Shown here: positions 8,829 to 21,371 of the stretch, in pieces | Layout of the letters: every line of letters begins with the position of its first letter | How positions within the stretch are numbered: position 1 is the first letter of the stretch | DNA from: an uncultured cyanobacterium | GTDB lineage: Bacteria; Cyanobacteriota; Cyanobacteriia; PCC-6307; Cyanobiaceae | Direction: 5' to 3' | Length of the DNA: 64,000 nucleotides | Assembly (NCBI GenBank): GCA_903917565.1 | Contig: CAIXBB010000005.1 | Location: 1-64,000, forward strand | The notes under the pieces: model-generated | Told to the model about the DNA's origin: nothing | The model's input: the letters and a program-made list of their open reading frames with translations, nothing else | Databases searched by the model: none | Position numbers and translations under genes: made by a program

Positions 8829-10493
8829 TTGGTCTGGGCCCGGGACGCCACCCTGCAGCTGGCTGATGGGCCTCGGCTGGTGAGCCGTTTGTGGCACCCC
8901 GACGGGGGGGGGCCATGGCCCGTTCTGGTGATGCGTCAGCCCTATGGACGGACGATCGCCTCCACCGTGACCTACGCCCATCCCAGCTGGTATGCCGGCC
9001 ACGGTTTCCTCGTGGTGGTGCAGGACGTCCGCGGCCGTGGTCTGTCGGATGGCCGCTTCGATGGCTTCACCCAGGAAGCGTCCGATGGGGCCGCCACGAT
9101 CCGCTGGGCCAGGGCGCTGGAGGGCAGCAACGGCCGGGTCGGCACCTACGGCTTCTCCTACCAGGGCCTGACCCAGCTGCTCAACAGCGGCGGTGGTGAC
9201 GGCCTGGCCGGCGGGGGCGACGACGCAACGGCCTTGCCGGACTGTCTGGCTCCGGCCATGTGCGGCCTCGACGAGCGCCTCCACTGGGCCAGCGAGGGCG
9301 GCGCCCACTGGTGGGCCCTTGGACTGGGCTGGGCCCTGCAGCTGGCGGCGGAAGGTTGCCGGCGCCGCGGCGACGAGGCCGGCTGGTGGGAGATTCGCCG
9401 CAGCCTCCGGCGTGGCCGCTTCACCGACGAGGGGCTGGCCCTGCTGGAGCGCCACGACCCCGCCGGCATGGGCCTCCGCTGGCTGCGGCAGGATCCCAGC
9501 CGTCCAGAAGGCTGGACGGTCCACACCGCGGCGCCGGCCCTGCTGCGGCGTCCGATGCTGCTGATCGGCGGCTGGCACGACCCGCACCTGAACGGCGTTC
9601 TCGATCTCTGGGGCCGGGCCCGTGCCGCCGGCGGCAGTCCCGACCTCGTGATCGGCGCCTGGAGCCATCTCGACTGGGACGGCGGCCTCGACACCACGCT
9701 GCTGGCCTTTTTCCGCCGGCATCTGCAGGGTCCGGTGCAGCCGCCCAGCCCACCGCCTGCATCCGCAGAGGGGGCCATCCGTCTGCAGTGCTGCGCCACC
9801 GGGGCCTGGCGCACCCTGAACGTCCCTGGCGGCAACGACCCCCAGGCCGGGGCGGCGGCGGCCATCGGCTGGTCGCTGCATTCGGGTGGCCTGGCGGCGA
9901 TCCGCAGCGACGAGGGGGAACTGCGGCCGGCCTCAGCCTCGCCGCTGGGGGCGGGGGGGGGCGGTGTGGTGGTGCTGGTGCATGACCCCTGGCGGCCGGT
10001 GCCCGGCCGGGGCGGCCACCTCGGAACGGAACCCGGACCGGTGGAGCGCGCTGACCTCGACCGGCGCGCGGACGTGGCCTGCTTCACCACCGCCACTTTG
10101 GAGCAAGCCCTGTGGCTGCTCGGGACGTTCCGCCTGCACCTGCGGGTGAGCGCCGACCAGCCCAGCTTCGATCTCTGCGCCGCCCTTTCGGAAGTGAGTC
10201 CGGACGGCCGATCCGTGCGCCAGCTGACCACCGGAGTGGCCCGTTTCGGCACCGGGGCGGTCGTCGGCGACGGGTACCGCAGCCTGGCCCTGCAGCCCCT
10301 GGCGAGCCTGGTGGGCGCCGGGCAGCGGCTGCGGCTGTCGGTGGCGGCGGCGGCCTGGCCCCTGATCGCCGTCAATCCCGGCGATGGCAGCCTGCCGGCG
10401 GGTGGTAGCAGCTCCGCCCACCGGGTGATCAGCCTGACGCTGGACCTCAAAGGAAGCCAGCTGGGCCTGGAGCCCCTGATTCGGGCAAACTGA
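8829..10493 (+). CDS. CocE/NonD-type alpha/beta hydrolase
   Basis: A 554-residue member of the X-Pro dipeptidyl-peptidase/CocE superfamily, which includes cocaine esterase and acylases. The nucleophile elbow is GFSYQG with Ser near residue 110, preceded by VVVQDVRGRGLSDG, typical of the family. GAWSH supplies a candidate catalytic His. The C-terminal third resembles the jelly-roll PepX_C domain. No signal peptide is evident. The likely start is TTG at 8829, 4 bases after the upstream stop; it is weak, so a later start is possible. The substrate is unknown. Confidence 0.8.
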   Translation: MVWARDATLQLADGPRLVSRLWHPDGGGPWPVLVMRQPYGRTIASTVTYAHPSWYAGHGFLVVVQDVRGRGLSDGRFDGFTQEASDGAATIRWARALEGSNGRVGTYGFSYQGLTQLLNSGGGDGLAGGGDDATALPDCLAPAMCGLDERLHWASEGGAHWWALGLGWALQLAAEGCRRRGDEAGWWEIRRSLRRGRFTDEGLALLERHDPAGMGLRWLRQDPSRPEGWTVHTAAPALLRRPMLLIGGWHDPHLNGVLDLWGRARAAGGSPDLVIGAWSHLDWDGGLDTTLLAFFRRHLQGPVQPPSPPPASAEGAIRLQCCATGAWRTLNVPGGNDPQAGAAAAIGWSLHSGGLAAIRSDEGELRPASASPLGAGGGGVVVLVHDPWRPVPGRGGHLGTEPGPVERADLDRRADVACFTTATLEQALWLLGTFRLHLRVSADQPSFDLCAALSEVSPDGRSVRQLTTGVARFGTGAVVGDGYRSLALQPLASLVGAGQRLRLSVAAAAWPLIAVNPGDGSLPAGGSSSAHRVISLTLDLKGSQLGLEPLIRAN

Positions 10494-10515
10494 GCCCACC
10501 CGAACCCCTTCGCCC

Positions 10516-11289
10516 ATGCCGCGCCCCCAACCGCGCCCAGCCCTGATCGGACTGACGCTGCTCCTGAGCAGCCTGGCGGTGCTGGCGCCGCGTGGGGCCT
10601 GGGCCCAGGCCGTGCCCATTCCCGTCACCACCACCGGCCAACCGAGCGCGGCCCTGAGTGAAGCCCAGGCCCGCACGGCAGCCGAGAGGATCCTCACCAC
10701 CCTCCGAAACGGGGATGCCCAGACGCGTTTCAACCAGTTCTCCCCGGCCCTGCAACGCGTCAGCAGCCCCAGCATGGTGGCCGCCACCATGAAGACCCAG
10801 CCCCGGCTGCTGCGCTGGACCATCCGCAACATCCAGCCCGGCTACGACTCGAGCACGGTGGAAGCCACCCTGTTCACCAGCTCCGGCGAGCGCGATCTGC
10901 TGATGGTGATCGATGCCAACGGCCGGATCGACGGGTATCACTTTGATGTCACCGACCAACCCGCCGAGAAGGTGGTGCGTGACTTCATCGGCGCCCTCTC
11001 GAGCGGCCACTTCATCTCCGCCAGCAGCTTCCTCTCCCCGGTGTTGCAGGAGCAGATTTCCCAGGCCCAGTTGCAGCAAAAATGGTTCAACCTGCAGCGC
11101 ATCACCGGTAACTTCGTGCGTGTGAAGCGCATCAACCGCGCCGAGAGCACCGCGGACATGCGGCTGGTGATCGTGAACACCGAGTTCAACCGCCTCACCG
11201 ACAACCTCTTCGTCACGCTCGATTCTCAGAACCGGATCATCGGCGTGGATTTCCCCACCGACCCCGCCCCTCCCTCACCGGCGCGCTGA
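10516..11289 (+). CDS. Secreted DUF3887-domain protein
   Basis: The 257-residue protein starts with a clear signal peptide ([19 protein letters not shown], cleavage near residue 31). Two successive DUF3887-like units follow: one around residues 48-130 ([16 protein letters not shown]) and one around 145-245 ([16 protein letters not shown]). In other bacteria this domain occurs beside hydrolases or as a surface protein without a known reaction. It follows the CocE-type hydrolase by 22 bases, which could be significant because DUF3887 and hydrolases are sometimes found together, though that is inference. Confidence 0.72.
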   Translation: MPRPQPRPALIGLTLLLSSLAVLAPRGAWAQAVPIPVTTTGQPSAALSEAQARTAAERILTTLRNGDAQTRFNQFSPALQRVSSPSMVAATMKTQPRLLRWTIRNIQPGYDSSTVEATLFTSSGERDLLMVIDANGRIDGYHFDVTDQPAEKVVRDFIGALSSGHFISASSFLSPVLQEQISQAQLQQKWFNLQRITGNFVRVKRINRAESTADMRLVIVNTEFNRLTDNLFVTLDSQNRIIGVDFPTDPAPPSPAR

Positions 11290-11323
11290 ATCACACGCTC
11301 CCACCGACGTAAGCTCCCGGCGC

Positions 11324-13636
11324 ATGTCCGTCCCATCTTCCATGGCCCTGTCCAGCCTCGAATGGATGGTCGATGATGCCCGTCGGCTGGCGGAATGTCG
11401 CCACGACCATCCCTTCTCCGTGCTCGGACCCCAGCCACTGGACGGCGTCGGCTGGGTGGTGCGGGCCTGGATGCCGGACGCCCAGTCGGTGGACCTGCTG
11501 CTCGGGGGCGAGCGCCTGGCCATGGCCAACCCCCACCATCCCTGGATCTTCGAAACCCGCCTCGACGTCGACCCCGGCTGCGGCTACCGCCTCCACGTGC
11601 AGCGGGGCGGGATCGAGCACGAGCAGCACGACCCCTGGGCGTTTCGCCAGGAGTGGATGGGCGATCTGGATCGTCATCTTTTCTCCGAGGGCAATCACCA
11701 TCACATCTGGCAACGCATGGGTGCCCACGTCGTCGAACGCGACGGCATCACCGGTGTGCAGTTCTGTCTCTGGGCTCCCAATGCCCGCAGCGTGGCCCTG
11801 CTCGGCCATTTCAACGGCTGGGACGGCCGTCATCACCCCATGCAGCAGCGGCTCGGGGGCGCCTGGGAACTGTTCATCCCCGGGCTGGGTGTCGGCGAGA
11901 CCTACAAGTACGAGGTAAGGGCCCAGAACGGCCACTGCTACCAGAAGGCCGACCCCTACGGCTTCCGCCACGAGATCCGGCCGAATACCGGCTCTGTGGT
12001 GGCCGAGCTGGGCACCTACCGCTGGAACGACAGCCAGTGGATCGAGGAGCGTGAAGGCCGCGATCCTCTGCCCCAGCCGATCGCGGTGTACGAGATGCAC
12101 CTGGGCAGCTGGATGCATGCCGCCGCCGACCAGCCCTTCATCGAAGCCGACGGCAGCGCCCGACCGCCCGTGCCCGCCGCCGATCTGAAACCGGGGGCCC
12201 GGCTGATGACCTACCCGGAACTGGCCGACAAGGTGATCCCCTACGTGAAGCAACGCGGGTTCACCCACATCGAACTGATGCCGATCTCCGAGCATCCCTT
12301 CGACGGCTCCTGGGGATACCAGGTCACGGGCTGGTATGCCCCCACCAGCCGTTTCGGCAGCCCCGACGAGTTCCGGGCCTTCGTGGATCGCTGCCACGCC
12401 GAGGGCCTCGGCGTGATCCTCGACTGGGTGCCCGGCCACTTCCCCAAGGACAGCCACGGCCTGGCCTTCTTCGATGGCGCCCACCTCTACGAGCATGCCG
12501 ATCCCCGCATCGGCGAGCACAAGGAGTGGGGCACGCTCATCTTCAATTACAGCCGCAACGAGGTTCGCAACTTCCTCGTCGCCAACCTCATCTACTGGTT
12601 CGAGGAGTTTCACATCGATGGCATCCGGGTGGATGCCGTGGCGTCGATGCTCTACCGCGACTATCTGCGTCCGGATGGAGAATGGCTGCCCAACGAACAA
12701 GGGGGTCGCGAGAATCTCGAAGCGGTGCGCTTCCTGCAGCAGGCCAACCACGTGCTGTTCCAGCACTTCCCCGGCGCCCTTTCGATCGCGGAGGAATCCA
12801 CCACCTGGCCGATGGTGACCCAGCCCACCGACATGGGCGGCCTGGGGTTCAATCTCAAGTGGAACATGGGCTGGATGCACGACATGCTCGATTACTTCGA
12901 GCTCGATCCCTGGTTCCGCCAGTTCCACCAGAACCACGTCACCTTCTCGATCTGGTATGCCTTCACCGAGAACTTCATGCTTGCCCTGAGCCACGATGAA
13001 GTGGTGCACGGCAAGAGTAACCTGCTCCACAAGATGCCCGGTGACGACTGGCAGAAATTCGCCAACGTACGCGCCCTGCTTGCCTACATGTGGACGCACC
13101 CGGGCAAGAAGACGATCTTCATGGGCATGGAGTTCGGCCAGCGGAGCGAATGGAACGTCTGGGGCGATCTGCAGTGGGAGCTGCTGCATTACGAAGCCCA
13201 CAGGGGCCTGCTCAACCTGGTGGACGACCTCAACGTCTTCTACAAGTCGGAGGCGGCTCTGTGGGGTGACGACTTCGATCAGTACGGCTTCCAGTGGATC
13301 GATTGCAACGACAACCGCCATTCGGTGATCAGCTTCATGCGCCGCGACAGCGCCAGCGGGCGCTGGGTGGTGGTGGTGGCCAACTTCACCCCCCAGAGCC
13401 ATTCCCACTACCGGGTGGGCGTGCCCCTGGAGGGCTTCTACGCGGAGGTCTTCAACACCGACAGCAGCCGATACGGCGGCAGCAACCTCGGCAACCTGGG
13501 CGGCCGCTTCACCGATGCCTGGGCCATCCACGACTACGAGAACTCCCTCGAGTTGTGTCTGCCGCCCCTGAGCGTGGTGGTGTTCCGCCTGGACACGTCC
13601 CGCAGCCTCGAGCGGCCCGAGGCGGTCGAGGCCTGA
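11324..13636 (+). CDS. glgB: 1,4-alpha-glucan branching enzyme
   Basis: This 770-residue GH13 enzyme introduces alpha-1,6 branches into glycogen. It has the N-terminal carbohydrate-binding region (VLGPQ...VRAWMPDA), a CBM48 domain ([23 protein letters not shown]), and the catalytic barrel. [11 protein letters not shown] carries the nucleophilic Asp, IAEESTTWP the acid/base Glu, and [11 protein letters not shown] the third acidic residue. Its length is normal for a cyanobacterial GlgB. It lies 34 bases after the DUF3887 gene and is followed by hemE, an order common in picocyanobacteria. Confidence 0.97.
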   Translation: MSVPSSMALSSLEWMVDDARRLAECRHDHPFSVLGPQPLDGVGWVVRAWMPDAQSVDLLLGGERLAMANPHHPWIFETRLDVDPGCGYRLHVQRGGIEHEQHDPWAFRQEWMGDLDRHLFSEGNHHHIWQRMGAHVVERDGITGVQFCLWAPNARSVALLGHFNGWDGRHHPMQQRLGGAWELFIPGLGVGETYKYEVRAQNGHCYQKADPYGFRHEIRPNTGSVVAELGTYRWNDSQWIEEREGRDPLPQPIAVYEMHLGSWMHAAADQPFIEADGSARPPVPAADLKPGARLMTYPELADKVIPYVKQRGFTHIELMPISEHPFDGSWGYQVTGWYAPTSRFGSPDEFRAFVDRCHAEGLGVILDWVPGHFPKDSHGLAFFDGAHLYEHADPRIGEHKEWGTLIFNYSRNEVRNFLVANLIYWFEEFHIDGIRVDAVASMLYRDYLRPDGEWLPNEQGGRENLEAVRFLQQANHVLFQHFPGALSIAEESTTWPMVTQPTDMGGLGFNLKWNMGWMHDMLDYFELDPWFRQFHQNHVTFSIWYAFTENFMLALSHDEVVHGKSNLLHKMPGDDWQKFANVRALLAYMWTHPGKKTIFMGMEFGQRSEWNVWGDLQWELLHYEAHRGLLNLVDDLNVFYKSEAALWGDDFDQYGFQWIDCNDNRHSVISFMRRDSASGRWVVVVANFTPQSHSHYRVGVPLEGFYAEVFNTDSSRYGGSNLGNLGGRFTDAWAIHDYENSLELCLPPLSVVVFRLDTSRSLERPEAVEA

Positions 13637-13747
13637 CCGGGCCGTCGGCGGCGCCGGGCGGTGGCGCCATGCCACGACAGGTGACAGGAGCGTCCGGGGG
13701 TTGGGGGTGCTCGGTTAGCTTTCGCGGTTGATCTTCTGGCCGGCTCG

Positions 13748-14806
13748 ATGACTGAATCCGCCCCCCTGCTGCTGCGCGCCGCCCGAGGGGAGCAGGTGGA
13801 GCGGCCGCCGGTGTGGATGATGCGCCAGGCGGGCCGCTACATGAAGGTCTACCGCGACCTGCGCGACCGCCATCCCGGTTTCCGCGAACGCTCGGAGAAC
13901 CCCGATCTCTCCTACGAGATCTCGATGCAGCCCTTCGCTGCCTTCCGTCCCGACGGCGTGATCCTGTTCTCCGACATCCTCACGCCCCTGCCGGGCATGG
14001 GCATCGACTTCGACATCATCGAGAGCAAGGGGCCGATCATTGAGCCCGCCATCCGCAGCCAGGCCCAGGTGGACGCCCTGCGCCCCCTGGATCCGGCAGA
14101 GGCGCTGCCCTTCGTGGGCGACGTGCTGGGGCGGCTGCGGGCCGAGGTGGGCAACGCAGCGGCCGTGCTCGGATTCGTGGGGGCCCCCTGGACCCTGGCC
14201 GCCTACGCCGTGGAGGGCAAGAGCTCCAAGACGTATTCGGTGATCAAGGCGATGGCCTTCCAGGAACCCGCCCTGCTGCACCAGTTGCTGGGCCACCTGG
14301 CCGATTCGATCGCCACCTACGTGCGCTACCAGATCGACAGTGGCGCCCAGGTGGTGCAGCTGTTCGATTCCTGGGCGGGCCAGCTGAGCCCGATCGACTA
14401 CGACGTGTTCGCCGCCCCGTACCAGAAGCGGGTGATCGACCAGGTGAAGGCCACCCACCCGGACACGCCCCTGATCCTCTACATCTCCGGCAGCGCCGGC
14501 GTGCTGGAGCGTATGGCCACCACCGGGGTGGACTTCATCTCCCTCGACTGGACCGTGGACATGGCCGATGGCTGCGCCCGCCTGCCCCAGCACCTGGGGG
14601 TGCAGGGCAACGTCGATCCCGGCCTGCTGTTCGGCACGCCCGAGGCGATCCGCGCGCGGATCCTCGACACGGTGCGCAAGGCCCGCGGCCGCCGTCACAT
14701 CCTCAACCTGGGCCACGGCATCCTGCCCGGCACCCCGGAAGACAACGCCCGCGTCTTCTTCGAGACCGGCAAGGCCGTCACTGAGCTGCTGGGGGCCGCT
14801 GTTTGA
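13748..14806 (+). CDS. hemE: Uroporphyrinogen decarboxylase
   Basis: A 352-residue enzyme that removes four carboxyl groups from uroporphyrinogen III to give coproporphyrinogen III, the branch toward heme and chlorophyll. The N-terminal signature [20 protein letters not shown] is diagnostic, followed by [24 protein letters not shown] and the C-terminal [14 protein letters not shown]. The stop overlaps the next start by 4 bases (TTGA), indicating coupling with the epimerase gene. The 111 bases upstream contain no other gene. Confidence 0.97.
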   Translation: MTESAPLLLRAARGEQVERPPVWMMRQAGRYMKVYRDLRDRHPGFRERSENPDLSYEISMQPFAAFRPDGVILFSDILTPLPGMGIDFDIIESKGPIIEPAIRSQAQVDALRPLDPAEALPFVGDVLGRLRAEVGNAAAVLGFVGAPWTLAAYAVEGKSSKTYSVIKAMAFQEPALLHQLLGHLADSIATYVRYQIDSGAQVVQLFDSWAGQLSPIDYDVFAAPYQKRVIDQVKATHPDTPLILYISGSAGVLERMATTGVDFISLDWTVDMADGCARLPQHLGVQGNVDPGLLFGTPEAIRARILDTVRKARGRRHILNLGHGILPGTPEDNARVFFETGKAVTELLGAAV

Positions 14807-15834
14807 GCGCCGCCACTTCCGGGCCCCAGCGGATCCTGATCACCGGGGCCAGCGGTTGCGTCGGCCAGTACATCGCCGAAAACCTGCTGGCGAACAGCGA
14901 CGCCCACCTGCTGCTGCTGCTGCGGGATCCCGCCAAGCTCAGCGCCGTCCCCATCGATCACCCGCGCATCTCCCTGCTGGTGGGTGACCTGCGTGAGCTG
15001 GGCCCCCACGCTGCAGCCATCGCCAGCGCCGACCGGATCATCCACACGGCCACCGCCTGGGGCGATCCGGAGCGGGCACAGGCAGTGAACGTGGTGGCCG
15101 TGAAGGAACTGCTGCGGCTCACCGATCCGACCCGGCTGCAGCAGGTGATCTACTTCTCCACCGCCAGCATCCTCGACCGGCGGCTGCAGCTGCTGCCGGA
15201 AGCGACGGCCTACGGCACCGAGTACATCCAGACCAAGGCCACCTGCCTGCAGGACCTGGAGCGCCACCCCCTGGCCGAGCGGATCGTGGCGATCTTCCCC
15301 ACCCTGGTGTTCGGCGGCTCGGTGGGCACGGCCGATCCCCACCCCACCAGCTACCTCACCGCGGGGCTGAAGGAGGCCTTCGGCTGGCTGTGGCTGGCCC
15401 GCTGGCTGCGCACCGACGCCAGCTTCCACTTCATCCATGCCGCCGACATCGCCACGGTCTGCGCCCACCTGGCCACCACCCCCCACGGCCCCAATCCGGA
15501 GCCGGGCCAGGGGCCGGTGCGGCGGCTGGTGCTCGGCCAGGCGCCGATCACGATCAACGGCGCCGTGGCCTCCCTGTGCCGCTGGCGGCGGGTGTGGGTG
15601 CCGCCGGTGGGAATCGATCTGCGCGGCTGGCTGATCGAGGGGCTGATCAAGCTTCTGCGCATCGAGGTGAACGCCTGGGACCGCTTCTCGATCCAGCAGC
15701 GCCACTTCGTGCACCAGCCCGTGAGCCCGCCCGAGCGCTTCGGCCTGGTGAGCCTGGCCCCCAGCCTCGAAGCGGTGCTGGAGACGGCGGGAGTCCCCCA
15801 CCGGGGCCGGCTCGGGCAGGGGCGCCAACCCTGA
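14803..15834 (+). CDS. NAD-dependent epimerase/dehydratase-like protein
   Basis: A 343-residue extended short-chain dehydrogenase. The Rossmann motif [19 protein letters not shown] lies at the N-terminus. The active-site region shows FSTASILDR and [10 protein letters not shown], so a Tyr-x3-Lys-like pair is only partly conserved (Tyr followed by IQTK). The C-terminal part is helical with basic and hydrophobic stretches. The start is TTG at 14803, overlapping the hemE stop. Being coupled to hemE suggests a role near pigment or sugar metabolism, but this is inference; the substrate is unknown. Confidence 0.78.
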   Translation: MSAATSGPQRILITGASGCVGQYIAENLLANSDAHLLLLLRDPAKLSAVPIDHPRISLLVGDLRELGPHAAAIASADRIIHTATAWGDPERAQAVNVVAVKELLRLTDPTRLQQVIYFSTASILDRRLQLLPEATAYGTEYIQTKATCLQDLERHPLAERIVAIFPTLVFGGSVGTADPHPTSYLTAGLKEAFGWLWLARWLRTDASFHFIHAADIATVCAHLATTPHGPNPEPGQGPVRRLVLGQAPITINGAVASLCRWRRVWVPPVGIDLRGWLIEGLIKLLRIEVNAWDRFSIQQRHFVHQPVSPPERFGLVSLAPSLEAVLETAGVPHRGRLGQGRQP

Positions 15835-15940
15835 ACCGCTGAATTGTTGCGAATCTGTCAGGGGGCCCCACCCGGAGGCGGCCGTTGCTTAATTTGATGC
15901 GGTTGCAAGTGCTTTCAGGCACCTTCTTTTGCACCCTCCC

Positions 15941-16282
15941 ATGCGTCGTCTTCTTTCCCTGTTCGCTCTCTGCCTGGCGCTGGTGCTGGGTGCCGCTCCG
16001 AGCTTCGCCGCCGATGCTGCCCACGGCGGTCAGATCTTCTCCGCCAACTGCGCCGCCTGCCACATGGGTGGCGGCAACGTGGTCAACGCCGAGCGCACCC
16101 TCAAGTCCGATGCCCTGACCGCCTACCTGGCCAACTACGACGCCGGCCATGAGGCCGCCATCGCCTACCAGGTCACCAACGGCAAGAACGCCATGCCGGC
16201 CTTCGGCGGCAAGCTCAGCGACGGTGACATCGCCGACGTGGCGGCCTACATCGAGGACATGGCCTCCAAAGGCTGGGCCTGA
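15941..16282 (+). CDS. petJ: Cytochrome c6
   Basis: The 113-residue precursor has a signal peptide (LSLFALCLALVLGAAPSFA, cleavage after about residue 24) and a soluble class I cytochrome c. Heme is bound at Cys37-Ala-Ala-Cys40-His41, and Met85 in KNAMPAF is the probable axial ligand. In the thylakoid lumen it carries electrons from cytochrome b6f to photosystem I, and can serve a respiratory oxidase. ATG at 15941 was chosen because the upstream TTG lacks a better leader. A strong terminator follows, so it is probably transcribed alone. Confidence 0.95.
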   Translation: MRRLLSLFALCLALVLGAAPSFAADAAHGGQIFSANCAACHMGGGNVVNAERTLKSDALTAYLANYDAGHEAAIAYQVTNGKNAMPAFGGKLSDGDIADVAAYIEDMASKGWA

Positions 16283-16318
16283 TCCACCCCACCCGGCGTT
16301 CCGTCTCCAACGGCCAGA

Positions 16319-16344
16319 AGCCCCGGCCCCGCCGGGGCTTTTTT
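16319..16344 (+). terminator. Intrinsic terminator after petJ
   Basis: AGCCCCGG (16319-16326) pairs with CCGGGGCT (16332-16339) around a five-base loop, followed directly by a run of six T residues ending at 16344. It is placed 36 bases after the petJ stop. It is the clearest Rho-independent terminator in the window. Confidence 0.9.
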
Positions 16345-16376
16345 GATGCCCACCGCGATGGCCCGGCCGCCAGGGC

Positions 16377-16583
16377 TCAGAGCTGGGCGCGGCTGGCGGC
16401 CAGCACCGCCAGGAAGAGCTCCTCGGGCACCTCGCGGATGTCGTACTCCGAGGGCAGCATGCCGTGAACATGGCGGTGCACGACCCGCCAGCAGTCGCGC
16501 TCCGGCTCGTCGCCGCCGCCCAGGGCGAGGGATTCCCTGGCCAGCTCGGCCACCAGGGCCTGATTGTCGGCGGCAGACGGCAT
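16377..16583 (-). CDS. Small conserved-looking protein, unknown function
   Basis: The 68-residue product begins at ATG 16583 (MPSAADNQAL). I do not recognise a family. It is acidic in its first third (SLALGGGDEPERD), then carries CWRVVHRHVHGMLPSEYDIREVPEELFLAVL, a pattern of charged and hydrophobic residues that looks like a folded helix bundle and not random translation. The gene diverges from the secreted protein at 16636 across 52 bases and ends 33 bases from the petJ terminator. Confidence 0.55.
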   Translation of the reverse strand: MPSAADNQALVAELARESLALGGGDEPERDCWRVVHRHVHGMLPSEYDIREVPEELFLAVLAASRAQL

Positions 16584-16635
16584 CGGAAGCGGACGGGCTG
16601 GAGAGGCGAGAATGGGGAACAGCCGCGTTCCCATC

Positions 16636-16977
16636 ATGGCGATCCGCCCTTCTGCCGAGCTGCTGGCGGGCCTGCTGACAGGGGTGATTCCGCTGGCCGG
16701 GCTGCCCCAGGCCGTGATGCCGGTCCTGGCCCAGGGGCTGACACCCAATCAACCCCTGGCCATCAAGGCCCGCCCTGGGTTGTCGCCCCCTGCCTGCCGG
16801 TTGGTGGTTCCCAGGGGCGACGCGCTGCTCCAGCCCCTGCGGATCCAGCCGGCCCAGGTGGCCCAGAAGAACAGCCTGGGCTGCCTGTCGGCGGCGGATG
16901 CCCTCTATGGCCCCGACGGTTGCCCCAGCCAGCTCTGCGGCCAGAAGCACGGCTACCAGGTGCCCCTGAGCCCCTGA
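16636..16977 (+). CDS. Secreted cysteine-containing protein, unknown function
   Basis: A 113-residue product starting at ATG 16636. The N-terminus is a hydrophobic signal-like segment (LLAGLLTGVIPLAGLPQAVMPVLAQG, likely cleavage near residue 33). The mature part has four cysteines (PPACRL, SLGCLS, DGCPSQLC) with even spacing, suggesting two disulfides in an exported domain. No family was recognised. It diverges from the 68-residue gene and precedes clpB by 153 bases containing hairpins. Confidence 0.6.
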   Translation: MAIRPSAELLAGLLTGVIPLAGLPQAVMPVLAQGLTPNQPLAIKARPGLSPPACRLVVPRGDALLQPLRIQPAQVAQKNSLGCLSAADALYGPDGCPSQLCGQKHGYQVPLSP

Positions 16978-16999
16978 TCGCGTTTGGCCGGGCGGTTGA

Positions 17000-17040
17000 C
17001 CTCCTCCTTCGGTACGGCCTGCACGCCTGGAGGGAGGAGG
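17000..17040 (+). terminator. Hairpin between the secreted protein and clpB
   Basis: CCTCCTCC (17000-17007) pairs perfectly with GGAGGAGG (17033-17040), with inner GC-rich sequence in the loop. A second hairpin, CCGAAC (17042-17047)/GTTCGG (17054-17059), follows. There is no T-run. The pair may end the upstream gene or shape the clpB leader. Confidence 0.35.
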
Positions 17041-17130
17041 GCCGAACGCAGCGGTTCGGTCCTCCCACTCGGCCGATTGGGAACGCATACATACGTTGGC
17101 TTCATTGACCGCCCCAGGGAGACCTCAGCC

Positions 17131-19761
<2,631 letters not shown>

Positions 19762-19765
19762 AGGC

Positions 19766-20539
19766 TCAGGCGGCCAGGGCCGCCACGAGGGCTGGATTGG
19801 AGTACCAGCTCCAGGTCCCTTCCTTCACCGCCGCGATGCCAAGCTCGGCCCGCAGTTCTTCAAGGTTCTGGCCCATCCGCTCCTCCCAGATCACCGGAAA
19901 GAGCGGATGGGATTCGGCGCCGATGTGCAGACCCTTGCTGATCATGCCGAAGGCGTAACTGGCGGTGCGAGCCTGCTCCGCCGGGGTTTCATGTTCATCG
20001 ATCGGCGTGTCGTTGCGGAACCAGTTGAGCAGCAATGCCATCAGATCGGTGAAGACCAGACCCGGGTGGGAGAACTGGGCGACGCTGATGCTGATGACAC
20101 CGAGTTCGCCGAAGTTGTCGAGGCTGAAGCCACTCACGATGTGGTGGATGTCGTGGGTGGCATAGACGCGGTAGTTGATGTAGTCAGCATCGGTTTCCAG
20201 GTTGGCGTAGAAATCGGGCTTGGGGAAGAAGTTGATGTCGTACCCCATCGCCTCCAGCACCGTGGCGTAGGTGTGGCCCAGGGTCCCTTTTGGCAGCCCC
20301 TTGAGGGCGTCCGCGTCATAGGGGCCGCTCAGCCGCCGCTGCTCGATCAGGTCCATCGAGGCAGGATCTCGCTTCAGCAGCGCGCGGCAGACCTGCATGG
20401 GCCGGGACTGACGCAGCCTGTGGGAGAGCAGGAAGACGTTGTTGGCCGAAGCGCCCGCTCCGGCGGCCAGATCAGCGAGTTCGAGGAACGAGCGGATGTT
20501 CTCCTCGGTGGCGATCCGATCGAGGTAGCGGAAACCCAT
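19766..20539 (-). CDS. COQ4-family protein
   Basis: The 257-residue protein carries the diagnostic COQ4 metal motif: His129-Asp130-x2-His133, then exactly eleven residues and Glu145. COQ4 of eukaryotes and some bacteria acts in ubiquinone synthesis, with evidence for C1 decarboxylation-hydroxylation. Cyanobacteria make plastoquinone instead, so the substrate here is open. It has no signal peptide; the hydrophobic helices could let it sit on a membrane. It ends 4 bases from the clpB stop (convergent) and follows the pterin dehydratase gene by 53 bases on the same strand. Confidence 0.82.
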   Translation of the reverse strand: MGFRYLDRIATEENIRSFLELADLAAGAGASANNVFLLSHRLRQSRPMQVCRALLKRDPASMDLIEQRRLSGPYDADALKGLPKGTLGHTYATVLEAMGYDINFFPKPDFYANLETDADYINYRVYATHDIHHIVSGFSLDNFGELGVISISVAQFSHPGLVFTDLMALLLNWFRNDTPIDEHETPAEQARTASYAFGMISKGLHIGAESHPLFPVIWEERMGQNLEELRAELGIAAVKEGTWSWYSNPALVAALAA

Positions 20540-20592
20540 GGTGGCGGTGCGAGACAGGGAAGCACCAAAGAAAGCTAGGGGCGGGGCCCGCC

Positions 20593-20880
20593 TCAGCCCA
20601 CGAAGCCATCGATCCGCTGGGCCAGTTCCACATCCAGGTTCGAGAGACCACCGGTGTCATGGGTGGTGAGATTGATCGTCACCCGGTTCCAGACATTGCA
20701 CCACTCCGGGTGGTGGCCCAGCGTCTCGGCCGCCAGGGCCACCCGGGTCATGAAGCCGAAGGCGGCCGAAAAATCGGCGAAGCGCAGTTCGCGGTGCAGC
20801 TTCCCCTCCCGCAAGGTCCACTGCGGCAGTTCCGTTGGCAGGGCGGAGATCTGGGCCGGGGTCAGGGGCTTGGCAGCCAT
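20593..20880 (-). CDS. Pterin-4a-carbinolamine dehydratase
   Basis: A compact 95-residue protein of the PCD/DCoH family, which dehydrates 4a-hydroxytetrahydropterin during pterin recycling. The active-site pattern is intact: Glu52-x3-His56-His57-Pro-x-Trp60, and Thr-His74-Asp75. RuBisCO-assembly homologues (acRAF) are degenerate at these positions, so an active enzyme is more likely. It lies 19 bases downstream of yjbQ. No aromatic amino acid hydroxylase is in the window, so its pterin-using partner is unknown. Confidence 0.9.
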   Translation of the reverse strand: MAAKPLTPAQISALPTELPQWTLREGKLHRELRFADFSAAFGFMTRVALAAETLGHHPEWCNVWNRVTINLTTHDTGGLSNLDVELAQRIDGFVG

Positions 20881-20899
20881 GGCGGAAGGGGGCAGAGGG

Positions 20900-21352
20900 T
20901 CATTCGCCGACCAGATGCAGGCTGAGACTGCGCCGGTGCGGTCGGGCCCGGTGCTCCCACAGATAAACAGCCTGCCATGTTCCGAGCAGCAGCCGGCCCG
21001 ACTGGAACGGCAGCACCAGGCTGGTGCAGGTCAGGGCTGTGCGGATGTGGGCGGGCATGTCGTCGGGGCCTTCATCATCGTGCAGCCAGTCGCGCCGTTC
21101 ACCCTGGCCGCTCATCGGCCGTACCCCCTCGGGCGGCACCAAAGCCCGCAGAAAGGCGGCCAGATCCACCAGCACCCTGGGGTCGGCATTTTCGTTGATC
21201 GTCAGGGAACACGAGGTGTGCTGGCTGGCGATGGTGGCGCTGCCGAGCTGTAGCCCGCTTGCGGCGATCAGGCCGTTGAGGGCCCCGGTGATGTCATCGA
21301 AGCCTTCTCCTTTGGTGGTGAGCTGCAGCTGGCCCAGGGTCTGGCGCAACAT
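20900..21352 (-). CDS. YjbQ family protein
   Basis: This 150-residue protein belongs to the UPF0047/YjbQ family. The family signature is seen as [17 protein letters not shown] and the [13 protein letters not shown] block, with conserved His, Asp and Glu at positions expected for ligand binding. Some members have weak thiamine-phosphate synthase activity; the true role is not known. ATG 21352 is preferred to the GTG three bases upstream. It follows the desaturase by 19 bases and is followed by the pterin dehydratase. Confidence 0.85.
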   Translation of the reverse strand: MLRQTLGQLQLTTKGEGFDDITGALNGLIAASGLQLGSATIASQHTSCSLTINENADPRVLVDLAAFLRALVPPEGVRPMSGQGERRDWLHDDEGPDDMPAHIRTALTCTSLVLPFQSGRLLLGTWQAVYLWEHRARPHRRSLSLHLVGE

Positions 21353-21371
21353 CACGGCCTCCCGGCGTCTT

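Noticed and set aside
11291-13675. A 794-codon frame opposite glgB
   Set aside because: It is wholly antisense to glgB with all catalytic motifs, and the translation has no domain pattern.
17060-17130. CIRCE operator before clpB
   Set aside because: I looked for TTAGCACTC-N9-GAGTGCTAA and saw no match.
20593-20880. RuBisCO-assembly factor (acRAF) instead of pterin dehydratase
   Set aside because: The catalytic His-His and Thr-His-Asp residues are intact and no carboxysome gene is nearby, so the enzyme call is better.
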